64,000 nt of DNA, from assembly GCF_011405515.1 (NCBI RefSeq), contig NZ_AP022671.1, positions 1,550,001 to 1,614,000 on the forward strand, given 5' to 3'. Position 1 is the stretch's first letter. Every line of letters begins with the position of its first letter. Source of the stretch: Nitrospira sp. KM1 (GTDB lineage Bacteria; Nitrospirota; Nitrospiria; Nitrospirales; Nitrospiraceae). Positions 46,656 to 53,500 of the stretch are shown here, piece by piece. A program made the translations under genes and the position numbers. The notes under the pieces were generated by a model that saw only the letters and a program-made list of their open reading frames with translations, was not told the DNA's origin and did not search any database.

Positions 46656-47966
46656 TTACGAAATCTTCGGTGGCGGAGATCCCGCCTTCACCTGTGACAG
46701 ATAGTCAACAATTTTCTTCAAAGCGCCAGCGCTCAACTTTTGTCCAAACACCTTTGGCATCGTGTTGTCCGGGAATGGCTTCACGACGTAGGCGCTGGGA
46801 TCAATGACTGATTCCATAATGTATTCCGGCGTGCTCTTGGCTGTTCCCTTATACTCTTTGTCTTTGATGCGAAGCGGAGCGTTGGTCCCCTCCTCCAGTT
46901 TCGGACCGATGGTTCCGGTAGCACCTGGAATACCTGGAATGGTATGGCATGAGACACACTGTGCCTTGGCAAAAATCTGGTCGACAGGCTCAGAGCCATC
47001 GGCCATCAATGCGCTTGCGGCAGCCGGCTTGTCATCTGACATTTTAGGACGGTCAGCCTCTGGAATAAATTTTTCGTATGACTTTGTGATGTCTTCGAAA
47101 GACGGAGCATCCCGTCCCTCACGTACATATAGCCAGGTATCCACCGCAGCTAGTTCTGGAAGAGAGAGCGATATCGGTGGTTTGTGGATCTTAGGCATAG
47201 GGCTTTCCTTGTCATTGGTGCCCTTCACGCCGTACCCTGCAACGACATAGCAGCTTGGACAGGCATGTGACTCGGCGATATATTCCTGTCCGTTCTCAGC
47301 TGTGCCTGCACCAGGAAACGATTCCTTTTCTGCATAATCCCGCTTCGATGCATTTCCTTTCGAATACTTCGGATCTTCTAGACGTTCTTTACCAGCACGC
47401 TCAGGAAGCCCGAGCAGGTTTGGAGCACGCTCGCCCAACATACCAGCATGGAATGCGTGACAGAGCGGGCACTGGCCCTTTCCAATGGCTCCCTGCACCT
47501 TGTTCTGTCCTATGCCGCCAAAGATGATTTTTTCTCCCTCGTCTGCAAGCTGCTGAGCGCTCATCGAACTGAAATCAAGTTTTTCTTCTTTTGGAGGGAA
47601 ACCACCTTCGACTTGTGGAAGCCAATTACCGTATCCAGATAAGAAAGCGGCCACGAAAAACATGAAGCCGCCGATCTTGAGCAGTGCACTGAGGTTCGTA
47701 AAGTACAATGCCATCATGAAGGTGGTTGCCGTGATCATAACGAGCGAGACAGGCAACAACCGATTCTCTCCATAAAAATTATTGGCATAGTTCGCAATGG
47801 CAATAAACATTAGGAACGCTGCAACAATTCCGATCAAGGTCTTGAAGGTCGCCCGCTTCTTAGCGACCGGGTCACTAATGGATACCTGAAAGTAGATAAG
47901 TAAGCCCACCAGAATGGCTATGGCCATCCAGCCCATCGATAGGGCTTCGCTGATCAAATTACCCAC
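46656..47966 (-). CDS. Membrane-anchored cytochrome c with two heme sites and a CPSCY motif
   Basis: This 436-residue protein has four N-terminal membrane helices (MGWMAIAILVGLLIYFQVSI, FKTLIGIVAAFLMFIAIANY, VSLVMITATTFMMALYFTNL) and a periplasmic part. Heme sites are CPLCH (166-170) and CVSCH (337-341). A third motif, CPSCY (236-240), has Tyr in place of His and so should not bind heme in the usual way. Met candidates are ESPMPKIHKPPIS and NTMPKVFGQKL. The GTG start at 47966 has a strong AGGAGG site. It is part of the bd-like oxidase operon. Confidence 0.82.
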   Translation of the reverse strand: MGNLISEALSMGWMAIAILVGLLIYFQVSISDPVAKKRATFKTLIGIVAAFLMFIAIANYANNFYGENRLLPVSLVMITATTFMMALYFTNLSALLKIGGFMFFVAAFLSGYGNWLPQVEGGFPPKEEKLDFSSMSAQQLADEGEKIIFGGIGQNKVQGAIGKGQCPLCHAFHAGMLGERAPNLLGLPERAGKERLEDPKYSKGNASKRDYAEKESFPGAGTAENGQEYIAESHACPSCYVVAGYGVKGTNDKESPMPKIHKPPISLSLPELAAVDTWLYVREGRDAPSFEDITKSYEKFIPEADRPKMSDDKPAAASALMADGSEPVDQIFAKAQCVSCHTIPGIPGATGTIGPKLEEGTNAPLRIKDKEYKGTAKSTPEYIMESVIDPSAYVVKPFPDNTMPKVFGQKLSAGALKKIVDYLSQVKAGSPPPKIS

Positions 47967-47991
47967 GGTTTAACCTCCTGCGACTATGCCC

Positions 47992-48019
47992 GCAGGGAGG
48001 CGTTGTCTTGCCTCCCTGC
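47992..48019 (-). other. Stem-loop between bd-like subunit and cytochrome gene
   Basis: A perfect ten-base stem (GCAGGGAGGC with GCCTCCCTGC) around an eight-base loop lies between the stop of the bd-like gene and the next ribosome site. No U-tract follows, so it is not a standard terminator. It may stabilise the upstream message or tune expression of the downstream cytochromes. Confidence 0.6.
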
Positions 48020-48043
48020 AGTAAGCCTTGGCTCTGAAGATGG

Positions 48044-49957
48044 TTAGTGGCTGCCTGCCGGCTGCGGCGCGCTGCCCGGAACTCCTGCTTTCGCTTCAAC
48101 TGGAACCTTCTTCACCGCCAGGCTGCCGAGCCAGAAGACGAAGAGGATGCTGATCCAAAAGAATAAAACATTGAATGAAATCATGTTGGCCGCAAAGCCA
48201 ACGGTATGGGTGTAGGCCCACGGCGAGTTGTCTCGCATGATCTCATTCACATGCCAGAAGAGACGGACAGATGAGCGGATATATCCCATCAATCCCATCA
48301 TCCAGGTGAACGCGGTGGCCAACATGATCAGAGCGTATTGCGAGCGGGCGGATATCTTGCCCCACTCGATCGGACCCATCTGCTTTGCTCCCTTCATCAT
48401 CACGCTATTCAGCGCAAACATGAAGAAAAGACAAGACAGGGTCGTCGCCACCTGAGGAACGGATAGTCCGACACGCACGTTGGCCGGGATGTAATAGCCG
48501 TAGACGGCGAGCCAGATAATGTTGATGTACGCAAAGAAGAAAAAGCAGCCCATGAAGATATTGCCAAACTTAGCCCACGATACGGTTGAAACTTTATTGC
48601 CTCGCATGTACCAGACGAAGCTCAAAACCGTAGTCGTAATAATCACGTTGATGCCGCCGTTTTTAGCGGACATGACACCGTAGTTACCGAGAACTGGGTG
48701 CTGCTGGCCACCCATGGCTTTCAACTCGGCAGGACTCATCACCATTGTGTGCGGGGTAATGAAGACCAGAAATCCGCACGTCAACAAGAACACCAAATAC
48801 TTGATGTACCGCTGATATTTCTCGGCACCTCGCATCCGGCCCATCGCTTGCCAGAGGTAGTAATTGGTGCTGAGGAACAGAATCCCGATCATGGTCGCCT
48901 GAATGATGAAGAGCCATGCCAGAAGTCCACCCATCAGCGTGATACCCATCTGCTGACGATACGCATACACTTCTCGCATCAGCCAATATCCGGCAAACGG
49001 CAATGGAATCAAGAACGCCACGCCGAGGGCCATCGCGATGTAACCCATCCAATCGTAATGTGCACGATCCTCTTCGGTCTTTGCAGCGAGAAATTTATAG
49101 GCTGCATATGCGGCAACGACGCCGCCGCCGAATGCCATATTCCCGAGAATTCTATGAACGTTGAGTGGATTCCAGAGCGCGGTGTGGATGACGTGCCAGA
49201 TGTTACCGAGATAACGTCCCTGCTCATCAACACCTGCGGGAGACATCATGAACCCAATCCAGGAATTCGCGAGGAACATGAGCAGGGTTCCGATGACGTT
49301 CAGGATGACCGACATGCTCAAGTGAATCCACTTGAGGAATCCCTCCTTCATCTTGTCCCAGCCGTAGTAGTAGATGTACAGCGTTCCGCTCTCGGCCACG
49401 AACATCAACGCATAGATGTGCATGACCGGCCGAAAGATGCTGGACAGGTAACCGAAGAAAGCCGGATAAAGAGTCAGGAAGGTAAATATGAGGATTCCAC
49501 CCAGAATCGCGGTAAGCGAGTATGCTGTCAGACTGATCTTGATAAAGTCATAGGCTAATTGATCATATCGCTTGGCCAGCGCCTTGTCCTTCGTGACCAC
49601 GCCCATGAACTCGATGACCATACAGAAAATCGGCACGGCGAGCACGAAGCTGCCGTAGTAGAGATGCTGCTGATTGGCAAACCAAAGAAGGACGCGGCTT
49701 TCAAAATTGTACCGAGGATAGTCCTTAGGGCCATCGGTCGTCTTCGGGGCTGGCGCACCAGCAACAATACCTTCCGTCTTGTAATAGACGTCCCGCCCTT
49801 TCTCAACCTTGTCTCCTTCCTTCTTCGCCGCGTCAGCAGAAGCTTCCTCACCGGCAGCCAGTGAAGGAAGCGACATGACCACGGGAAGCATGAGAAGGCT
49901 GATCATCGCGCACAGCGCCATGACCGAGAACACCTTCTTGCCTGTTACAGGACCCAT
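48044..49957 (-). CDS. Cytochrome bd-like oxidase subunit (CydA-related), copy 1
   Basis: This 637-residue protein has a signal or first helix, then about fourteen membrane segments. Residues after LLWFANQQHLYYGSFVLAVP resemble the start of CydA, with the His in the place of the CydA b595 ligand. MFVAESGTLYIYYYGWD, FLANSWIGFMMSPAGVDEQG and ALWNPLNVHR follow the CydA helix order. A conserved block KAMGGQQHPVLGNYGVMSAK is absent from ordinary CydA. Similar long proteins in Nitrospira have been proposed as the terminal oxidase. The start at 49957 has a strong AAGGAGGT site; two tiny membrane proteins lie just upstream. Confidence 0.8.
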   Translation of the reverse strand: MGPVTGKKVFSVMALCAMISLLMLPVVMSLPSLAAGEEASADAAKKEGDKVEKGRDVYYKTEGIVAGAPAPKTTDGPKDYPRYNFESRVLLWFANQQHLYYGSFVLAVPIFCMVIEFMGVVTKDKALAKRYDQLAYDFIKISLTAYSLTAILGGILIFTFLTLYPAFFGYLSSIFRPVMHIYALMFVAESGTLYIYYYGWDKMKEGFLKWIHLSMSVILNVIGTLLMFLANSWIGFMMSPAGVDEQGRYLGNIWHVIHTALWNPLNVHRILGNMAFGGGVVAAYAAYKFLAAKTEEDRAHYDWMGYIAMALGVAFLIPLPFAGYWLMREVYAYRQQMGITLMGGLLAWLFIIQATMIGILFLSTNYYLWQAMGRMRGAEKYQRYIKYLVFLLTCGFLVFITPHTMVMSPAELKAMGGQQHPVLGNYGVMSAKNGGINVIITTTVLSFVWYMRGNKVSTVSWAKFGNIFMGCFFFFAYINIIWLAVYGYYIPANVRVGLSVPQVATTLSCLFFMFALNSVMMKGAKQMGPIEWGKISARSQYALIMLATAFTWMMGLMGYIRSSVRLFWHVNEIMRDNSPWAYTHTVGFAANMISFNVLFFWISILFVFWLGSLAVKKVPVEAKAGVPGSAPQPAGSH

Positions 49958-50023
49958 GGGATACCTCCTTGATGCATTTCGAAAATTCGTAAAGATCGCT
50001 TCATTCCAACCGGGACAGCCCAA

Positions 50024-50146
50024 CTACTGGCGGAACAGATACCAATAGTCCAAGCCCTGCATGTCCATCAGGAAATGATCGACCATCGTAAAATAAGCTA
50101 CACAAATCACCGTCGAAATCACGATGTACACAATCGTCTGACCCAT
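50024..50146 (-). CDS. Tiny single-span membrane protein (40 aa), likely oxidase small subunit
   Basis: ATG at 50146 with a strong GAGGAGG site; the product MGQTIVYIVISTVICVAYFT is one membrane helix, followed by a short aromatic tail ending DYWYLFRQ. It is 66 bases upstream of the bd-like gene and surely in the same transcript. By analogy with CydX, which stabilises cytochrome bd, it is a candidate small subunit. No sequence likeness to CydX is claimed. Confidence 0.7.
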   Translation of the reverse strand: MGQTIVYIVISTVICVAYFTMVDHFLMDMQGLDYWYLFRQ

Positions 50147-50203
50147 TATCAAATCCTCCTCAACTCGCAGCAAAAAGTGTCAGCACTGCGCATGTGGCCC
50201 TTG

Positions 50204-50329
50204 TCAGCAGGGGCACTGAACGCCGGCGAACCAATAAAAGAACCACAATCCAACCGCACAGGTAATGTAGAAAATCATTTTTCCGATTTTTATTTTGAGG
50301 GGACTATCTGCCGTCGCCGTTGCCATCAT
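50204..50329 (-). CDS. Tiny single-span membrane protein (41 aa) with CPC tail
   Basis: Tandem ATGs at 50329 and 50326 follow an AAGGAGAC site. The product has a short basic N-terminus (MMATATADSPLKIKIGK), one helix (MIFYITCAVGLWFFYWFAGV) and ends QCPC. It is the first gene of the bd-like oxidase operon, 57 bases before the 40-residue protein. The CPC end could bind a metal or form a disulfide. Confidence 0.68.
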   Translation of the reverse strand: MMATATADSPLKIKIGKMIFYITCAVGLWFFYWFAGVQCPC

Positions 50330-50391
50330 GTCTCCTTTTTTCCGATGAAGATGAAAAATGCCTTATTTACATTGATTTGGCGGCCGTTTTC

Positions 50392-50420
50392 TTGACACAC
50401 ATAGTTTCGTGTGTTATTCA
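50392..50420 (+). promoter_or_regulatory. Promoter-like site with ACACAC-N8-GTGTGT palindrome
   Basis: TTGACA at 50392-50397, 17 bases, then TATTCA (poor -10) at 50415-50420. The perfect inverted repeat ACACAC (50395-50400) and GTGTGT (50409-50414) fills the spacer. It lies between the minus-strand bd-like operon and the plus-strand 34-residue gene, so it could serve as a shared operator. Confidence 0.45.
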
Positions 50421-50456
50421 CAAATTGTCGTTGCGCGCGAAAAAACAGGGAAAATC

Positions 50457-50561
50457 ATGACAAAAAACTCAAAAGTGTTCGACATTATAGTTTTGGCAGG
50501 TATGGTTGTCAATATCATTTTGGCCGTGTTTTTGATCCTCTACTACTTTGATTTCTTGTAG
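50457..50561 (+). CDS. Tiny single-span membrane protein (34 aa), plus strand
   Basis: ATG at 50457 preceded by CAGGGA. The product begins MTKNSKVFDIIVLAGMV, continues as one hydrophobic helix, and ends YYFDFL. It lies behind the promoter-like palindrome, is divergent from the bd-like operon, and stops 2 bases before the end of the convergent SUMF1-like gene. Too short for confident calling, but start context and helix support it. Confidence 0.5.
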   Translation: MTKNSKVFDIIVLAGMVVNIILAVFLILYYFDFL

Positions 50562-50563
50562 TT

Positions 50564-51460
50564 TTAGGTCTTTTCTCTCCTCTGTAAATTTCCATCGTTC
50601 GCACCAGATAGGGCACATCGAAAACCGATCGTCTCATCTCGGAAATCCTGCATCATTTTGCTCCGGCTGGTAATTCGCACATCCATACCGGCGGTCGTGT
50701 AGGCTCCTCCCCGTAGGACTCGATATGTCCCATATTCAGGACTCGACGGGTTACGTTCGGATGCGTCTTTGTAATAAGACTCTTGGTACCAATCGGCGAC
50801 CCATTCCATGACATTTCCGGCTCCGTCCATCACCCCGTATGGGCTTTTGTCAGACCCGAACGTCCCGACTGGAGCCGAAACGTCATAACCATCCTGCACC
50901 CTGGCCCAATTGGCTCCATTCTGCAATTCATGATTTCCCCAGGGCCACAGGCGACCATCCACCCCCCGCATCGCTTTTTCCCATTCTGCTTCGGTAGGCA
51001 GTCGTTTCCCCTTCCACTGACAATACTCCGATGCATCATCCCATGAAACGTAGACCGCTGGCTGGTTCGTCCCACGCATTCGGCCGATGCTCTTCGCGTA
51101 ACGCGAGGGTGGGCCGGCCTTTCGATGACCGGTTGCAGTCACGAATTGCTGGTATTGATAATTCGTCACCTCATATCGATCGATGGAAAATGTGTCGAGA
51201 TATATGGTGCGCTGAGGCTGCTCATCAAATCCTCCGTTGGTTGTGCCGCGAACAAACGGTCCAGCCGGTACTGTGATCATCTCTTCAGTGATAGGATTTT
51301 CCTCCTGCGGAGGGTCTAGAGTTACGTGAGGAGATTCAGCATTTTCAGCAGATTCTTCAAACGGGGTGAAGGTCGTCCCGCGAAGTATCCCCATAATAGG
51401 AAGGGCCGCGAATATCAGGACGACAAGAAGAAACGCAACTTTGAATTTGGTTTCAAGCAT
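50564..51460 (-). CDS. Membrane-anchored SUMF1/FGE-fold protein, paralog 1
   Basis: This 298-residue protein has one N-terminal helix (VAFLLVVLIFAALPIMGILR) and a formylglycine-generating-enzyme-like domain: MITVPAGPFVRGTTNGGFDE, IDRYEVTNYQYQQFV, GKRLPTEAEWEKAMRG, NVMEWVADWY, VLRGGAYTTA and IGFRCA. The paired active-site cysteines of true FGE are not visible, so sulfatase activation is unlikely; many family members are structural or have other roles. It is the last gene of the second bd-like operon. The ATG at 51460 lies 17 bases after its paralog. Confidence 0.82.
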   Translation of the reverse strand: MLETKFKVAFLLVVLIFAALPIMGILRGTTFTPFEESAENAESPHVTLDPPQEENPITEEMITVPAGPFVRGTTNGGFDEQPQRTIYLDTFSIDRYEVTNYQYQQFVTATGHRKAGPPSRYAKSIGRMRGTNQPAVYVSWDDASEYCQWKGKRLPTEAEWEKAMRGVDGRLWPWGNHELQNGANWARVQDGYDVSAPVGTFGSDKSPYGVMDGAGNVMEWVADWYQESYYKDASERNPSSPEYGTYRVLRGGAYTTAGMDVRITSRSKMMQDFRDETIGFRCALSGANDGNLQRREKT

Positions 51461-51477
51461 GTCGTGACACTGTATAG

Positions 51478-52395
51478 TTATGAGGCTGGGCCGCTTTCCC
51501 CAGAGTCCCCATCGCTCGCACATCGAATGCCTATCGTAATATCCGTGCGCCAATGCTTGGCGGCAAATCGCTTGGACAGTCTCGCATTGTGTTCTGTCTC
51601 CCGCCAAGACCCGCCACGAACGACTCGGAGATCCCCAGTATCCGGACCTTTTGGATCACGAAAGGGCGCTTTCTTATAATAGTTCTCATCGTAGGTGTCG
51701 TTAACCCATTCAGCCACATTCCCAGTCATGTCAAATAACCCATATGGGCTACGGCCTGCGTCGAATGAGCCGGGCGGCGCAAGATATTTGTAACCATCCT
51801 CGCTGCCGTCAACGTTTGCCGCCTTAGAAATGAATTTGTCTCCCCACGGATATTTTCTCCGTCCCTCACCACGTCCGGCTTTTTCCCATTCCGCCTCGCT
51901 CGGAAGCCGCTTGCCCGCCCACCGGCAATACGCAAATGCGTCATCCCAGGAGATGCTCATTGCGGCAAATTCGGGTTTCAGCAATTTTGACTGATCATCT
52001 TCGAAGACCTCAATTCTGGGCATGGGACGCTTCGTCATCTTGGCGAACCGTTCATATTCCTCCTGGGTCACTTCTTTTCGATCCATGTAGAATCCTTTTA
52101 CGAATACCTGATGCTCTGGCGATTCGTCAGGATCGCCATCCTGACTGCCCATCGTAAAGGGACCTTCCGGAATCTGCACCATCTCCCGGCCTTCATCCCC
52201 CATTCTTGTCTTGTACATGGAATAATCATGCGTCGAGGTCATACTCTCGACCGGCCGGCTTTCAGTTTTGACCGAAAGCGCCAGCTGCTTCATCTGTTTT
52301 GCCTTATACGACTCATAGACCAGCATCGCGATCATGAGCACAAATGAGGCGAAGACGAAAATTATCGAACCCACAAGCACGCCTTTGTTTTCCAT
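51478..52395 (-). CDS. Membrane-anchored SUMF1/FGE-fold protein, paralog 2
   Basis: This 305-residue protein has an N-terminal helix (VGSIIFVFASFVLMIAMLVY) and the same fold as the next gene: MVQIPEGPFTMGSQDGDPDE, MDRKEVTQEEYERFA, GKRLPSEAEWEKAGRG, NVAEWVNDTY, VVRGGSWRET and IGIRCA. FGE catalytic cysteines are again not seen. The pair arose by tandem duplication. Both should face the periplasm and may support assembly or stability of the bd-like complex encoded upstream. Confidence 0.84.
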   Translation of the reverse strand: MENKGVLVGSIIFVFASFVLMIAMLVYESYKAKQMKQLALSVKTESRPVESMTSTHDYSMYKTRMGDEGREMVQIPEGPFTMGSQDGDPDESPEHQVFVKGFYMDRKEVTQEEYERFAKMTKRPMPRIEVFEDDQSKLLKPEFAAMSISWDDAFAYCRWAGKRLPSEAEWEKAGRGEGRRKYPWGDKFISKAANVDGSEDGYKYLAPPGSFDAGRSPYGLFDMTGNVAEWVNDTYDENYYKKAPFRDPKGPDTGDLRVVRGGSWRETEHNARLSKRFAAKHWRTDITIGIRCASDGDSGESGPAS

Positions 52396-52425
52396 ATTCG
52401 CTTACACTCTCCCTTAGTCGTACGA

Positions 52426-52779
52426 CTAGCTCAAGGGATCCAGGGGATTCACCGTAACCCTCTTCGCCGCCCGCATGTCGAGCAACATCGAGATTTGTAC
52501 GCCCAGAAATCCTCCCATGGCCGCCCCTGCGCCGGCACCGACCCAGATTCGTTCGCTTCCGGCGACAGCCCATGCCAGGAGTCCACCGAGCAGGGTCCCG
52601 ACAAGAATGCTGATCAAGAATCGCCGTCCGCCGAGAAAGCCGATTATGCCGCCCAGCGCGAGGCCGACACAAATTGCGACGGGCATGAGACCGCCGCCCA
52701 TGATGACCCCGATCAAGGAGCCTACGGTTCCCATGACCGCGAGTCCGAAGATAATATCGAATATCCTTCGAGGAGGCAT
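52426..52779 (-). CDS. Glycine-rich small membrane protein
   Basis: This 117-residue protein has about four helices rich in Gly and Ala (IIFGLAVMGTVGSLIGVIMG, AICVGLALGGIIGFLGGRRF, SILVGTLLGGLLAWAVAGSE, GAGAGAAMGGFLGVQISMLL). The GxxxG content suggests tight helix packing. No family is recognised. It lies between the DUF3047 and SUMF1-like genes within one operon. Confidence 0.72.
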   Translation of the reverse strand: MPPRRIFDIIFGLAVMGTVGSLIGVIMGGGLMPVAICVGLALGGIIGFLGGRRFLISILVGTLLGGLLAWAVAGSERIWVGAGAGAAMGGFLGVQISMLLDMRAAKRVTVNPLDPLS

Positions 52780-52818
52780 TGAACGTGCCTACATACCTTG
52801 CAGAAACATGTCGTCGGG

Positions 52819-53487
52819 TTAGTTCGCCGCGCTGACAACCAGAGGCCCGAAGTCAATTTCGACGCCCGGACCCGCAATGATCGAGATGCCCCACGCTTTA
52901 GCAGCGGGGTCGTGCTGGTGAATCCGTTTGAAATCCTCGTAGACGTTGACCCGCTCTTCAAACCATTCCCCGACAGCTTTGGTTCCGCTTTGGACGACGA
53001 TTTCGGATCCGCTGAACATGCCTCCCTCCGTCAGCGTTCCTTCCGGCTTTGTCGCGCTCCATACATATTTCGTGAACACAGGAATAAACAGGAGGTCGGT
53101 GTCGAGGGAGGCGTAAATCGCGGCAAGCGGTTCCGCGCCGGTCGCCGCCTTCTGAAGTCTCCACCGCCAGGTCAAGACCGGGTACGCCTTGGGATCCCAA
53201 TCGATTTTTTTCTTCTTGATGCGTTGACCCGCATCCTTGGCCGACAAAAAATTGGCCCCGCCCTCCGTCTGGACTTTATAGGCATCCCGGCCCTTTGAGT
53301 GGCTACGTTGGCTTTCATGATCCCAGTTCGAAGGGAAGCCATCGGTTTCTTTCGCCTGAAAATCTTCCAGCACGAGCGTCGGCGTCGAGAGGGCGGCCCA
53401 TGCACCGAACACTCCTGCCAGAGCCGCTACTCCCAGACCGAACACTCCTGCAATGATACGTGTACGAGTCATCATCTGTCCGGTCAT
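52819..53487 (-). CDS. DUF3047 family exported protein
   Basis: This 222-residue protein has a signal segment (IIAGVFGLGVAALAGVFGAW) and a beta-sandwich-like DUF3047 domain: FQAKETDGFPSNWDHES, YPVLTWRWRLQKAATGAEPL, DTDLLFIPVFTKYVWSATKP and WFEERVNVYEDFKRIHQHDP. DUF3047 proteins often sit beside respiratory genes, but their role is unknown. The start may be at 53475 (MMTRTRIIAG). It lies 13 bases after the bd-like gene in the same operon. Confidence 0.78.
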   Translation of the reverse strand: MTGQMMTRTRIIAGVFGLGVAALAGVFGAWAALSTPTLVLEDFQAKETDGFPSNWDHESQRSHSKGRDAYKVQTEGGANFLSAKDAGQRIKKKKIDWDPKAYPVLTWRWRLQKAATGAEPLAAIYASLDTDLLFIPVFTKYVWSATKPEGTLTEGGMFSGSEIVVQSGTKAVGEWFEERVNVYEDFKRIHQHDPAAKAWGISIIAGPGVEIDFGPLVVSAAN

Positions 53488-53500
53488 CCTTTCGTCTTTG

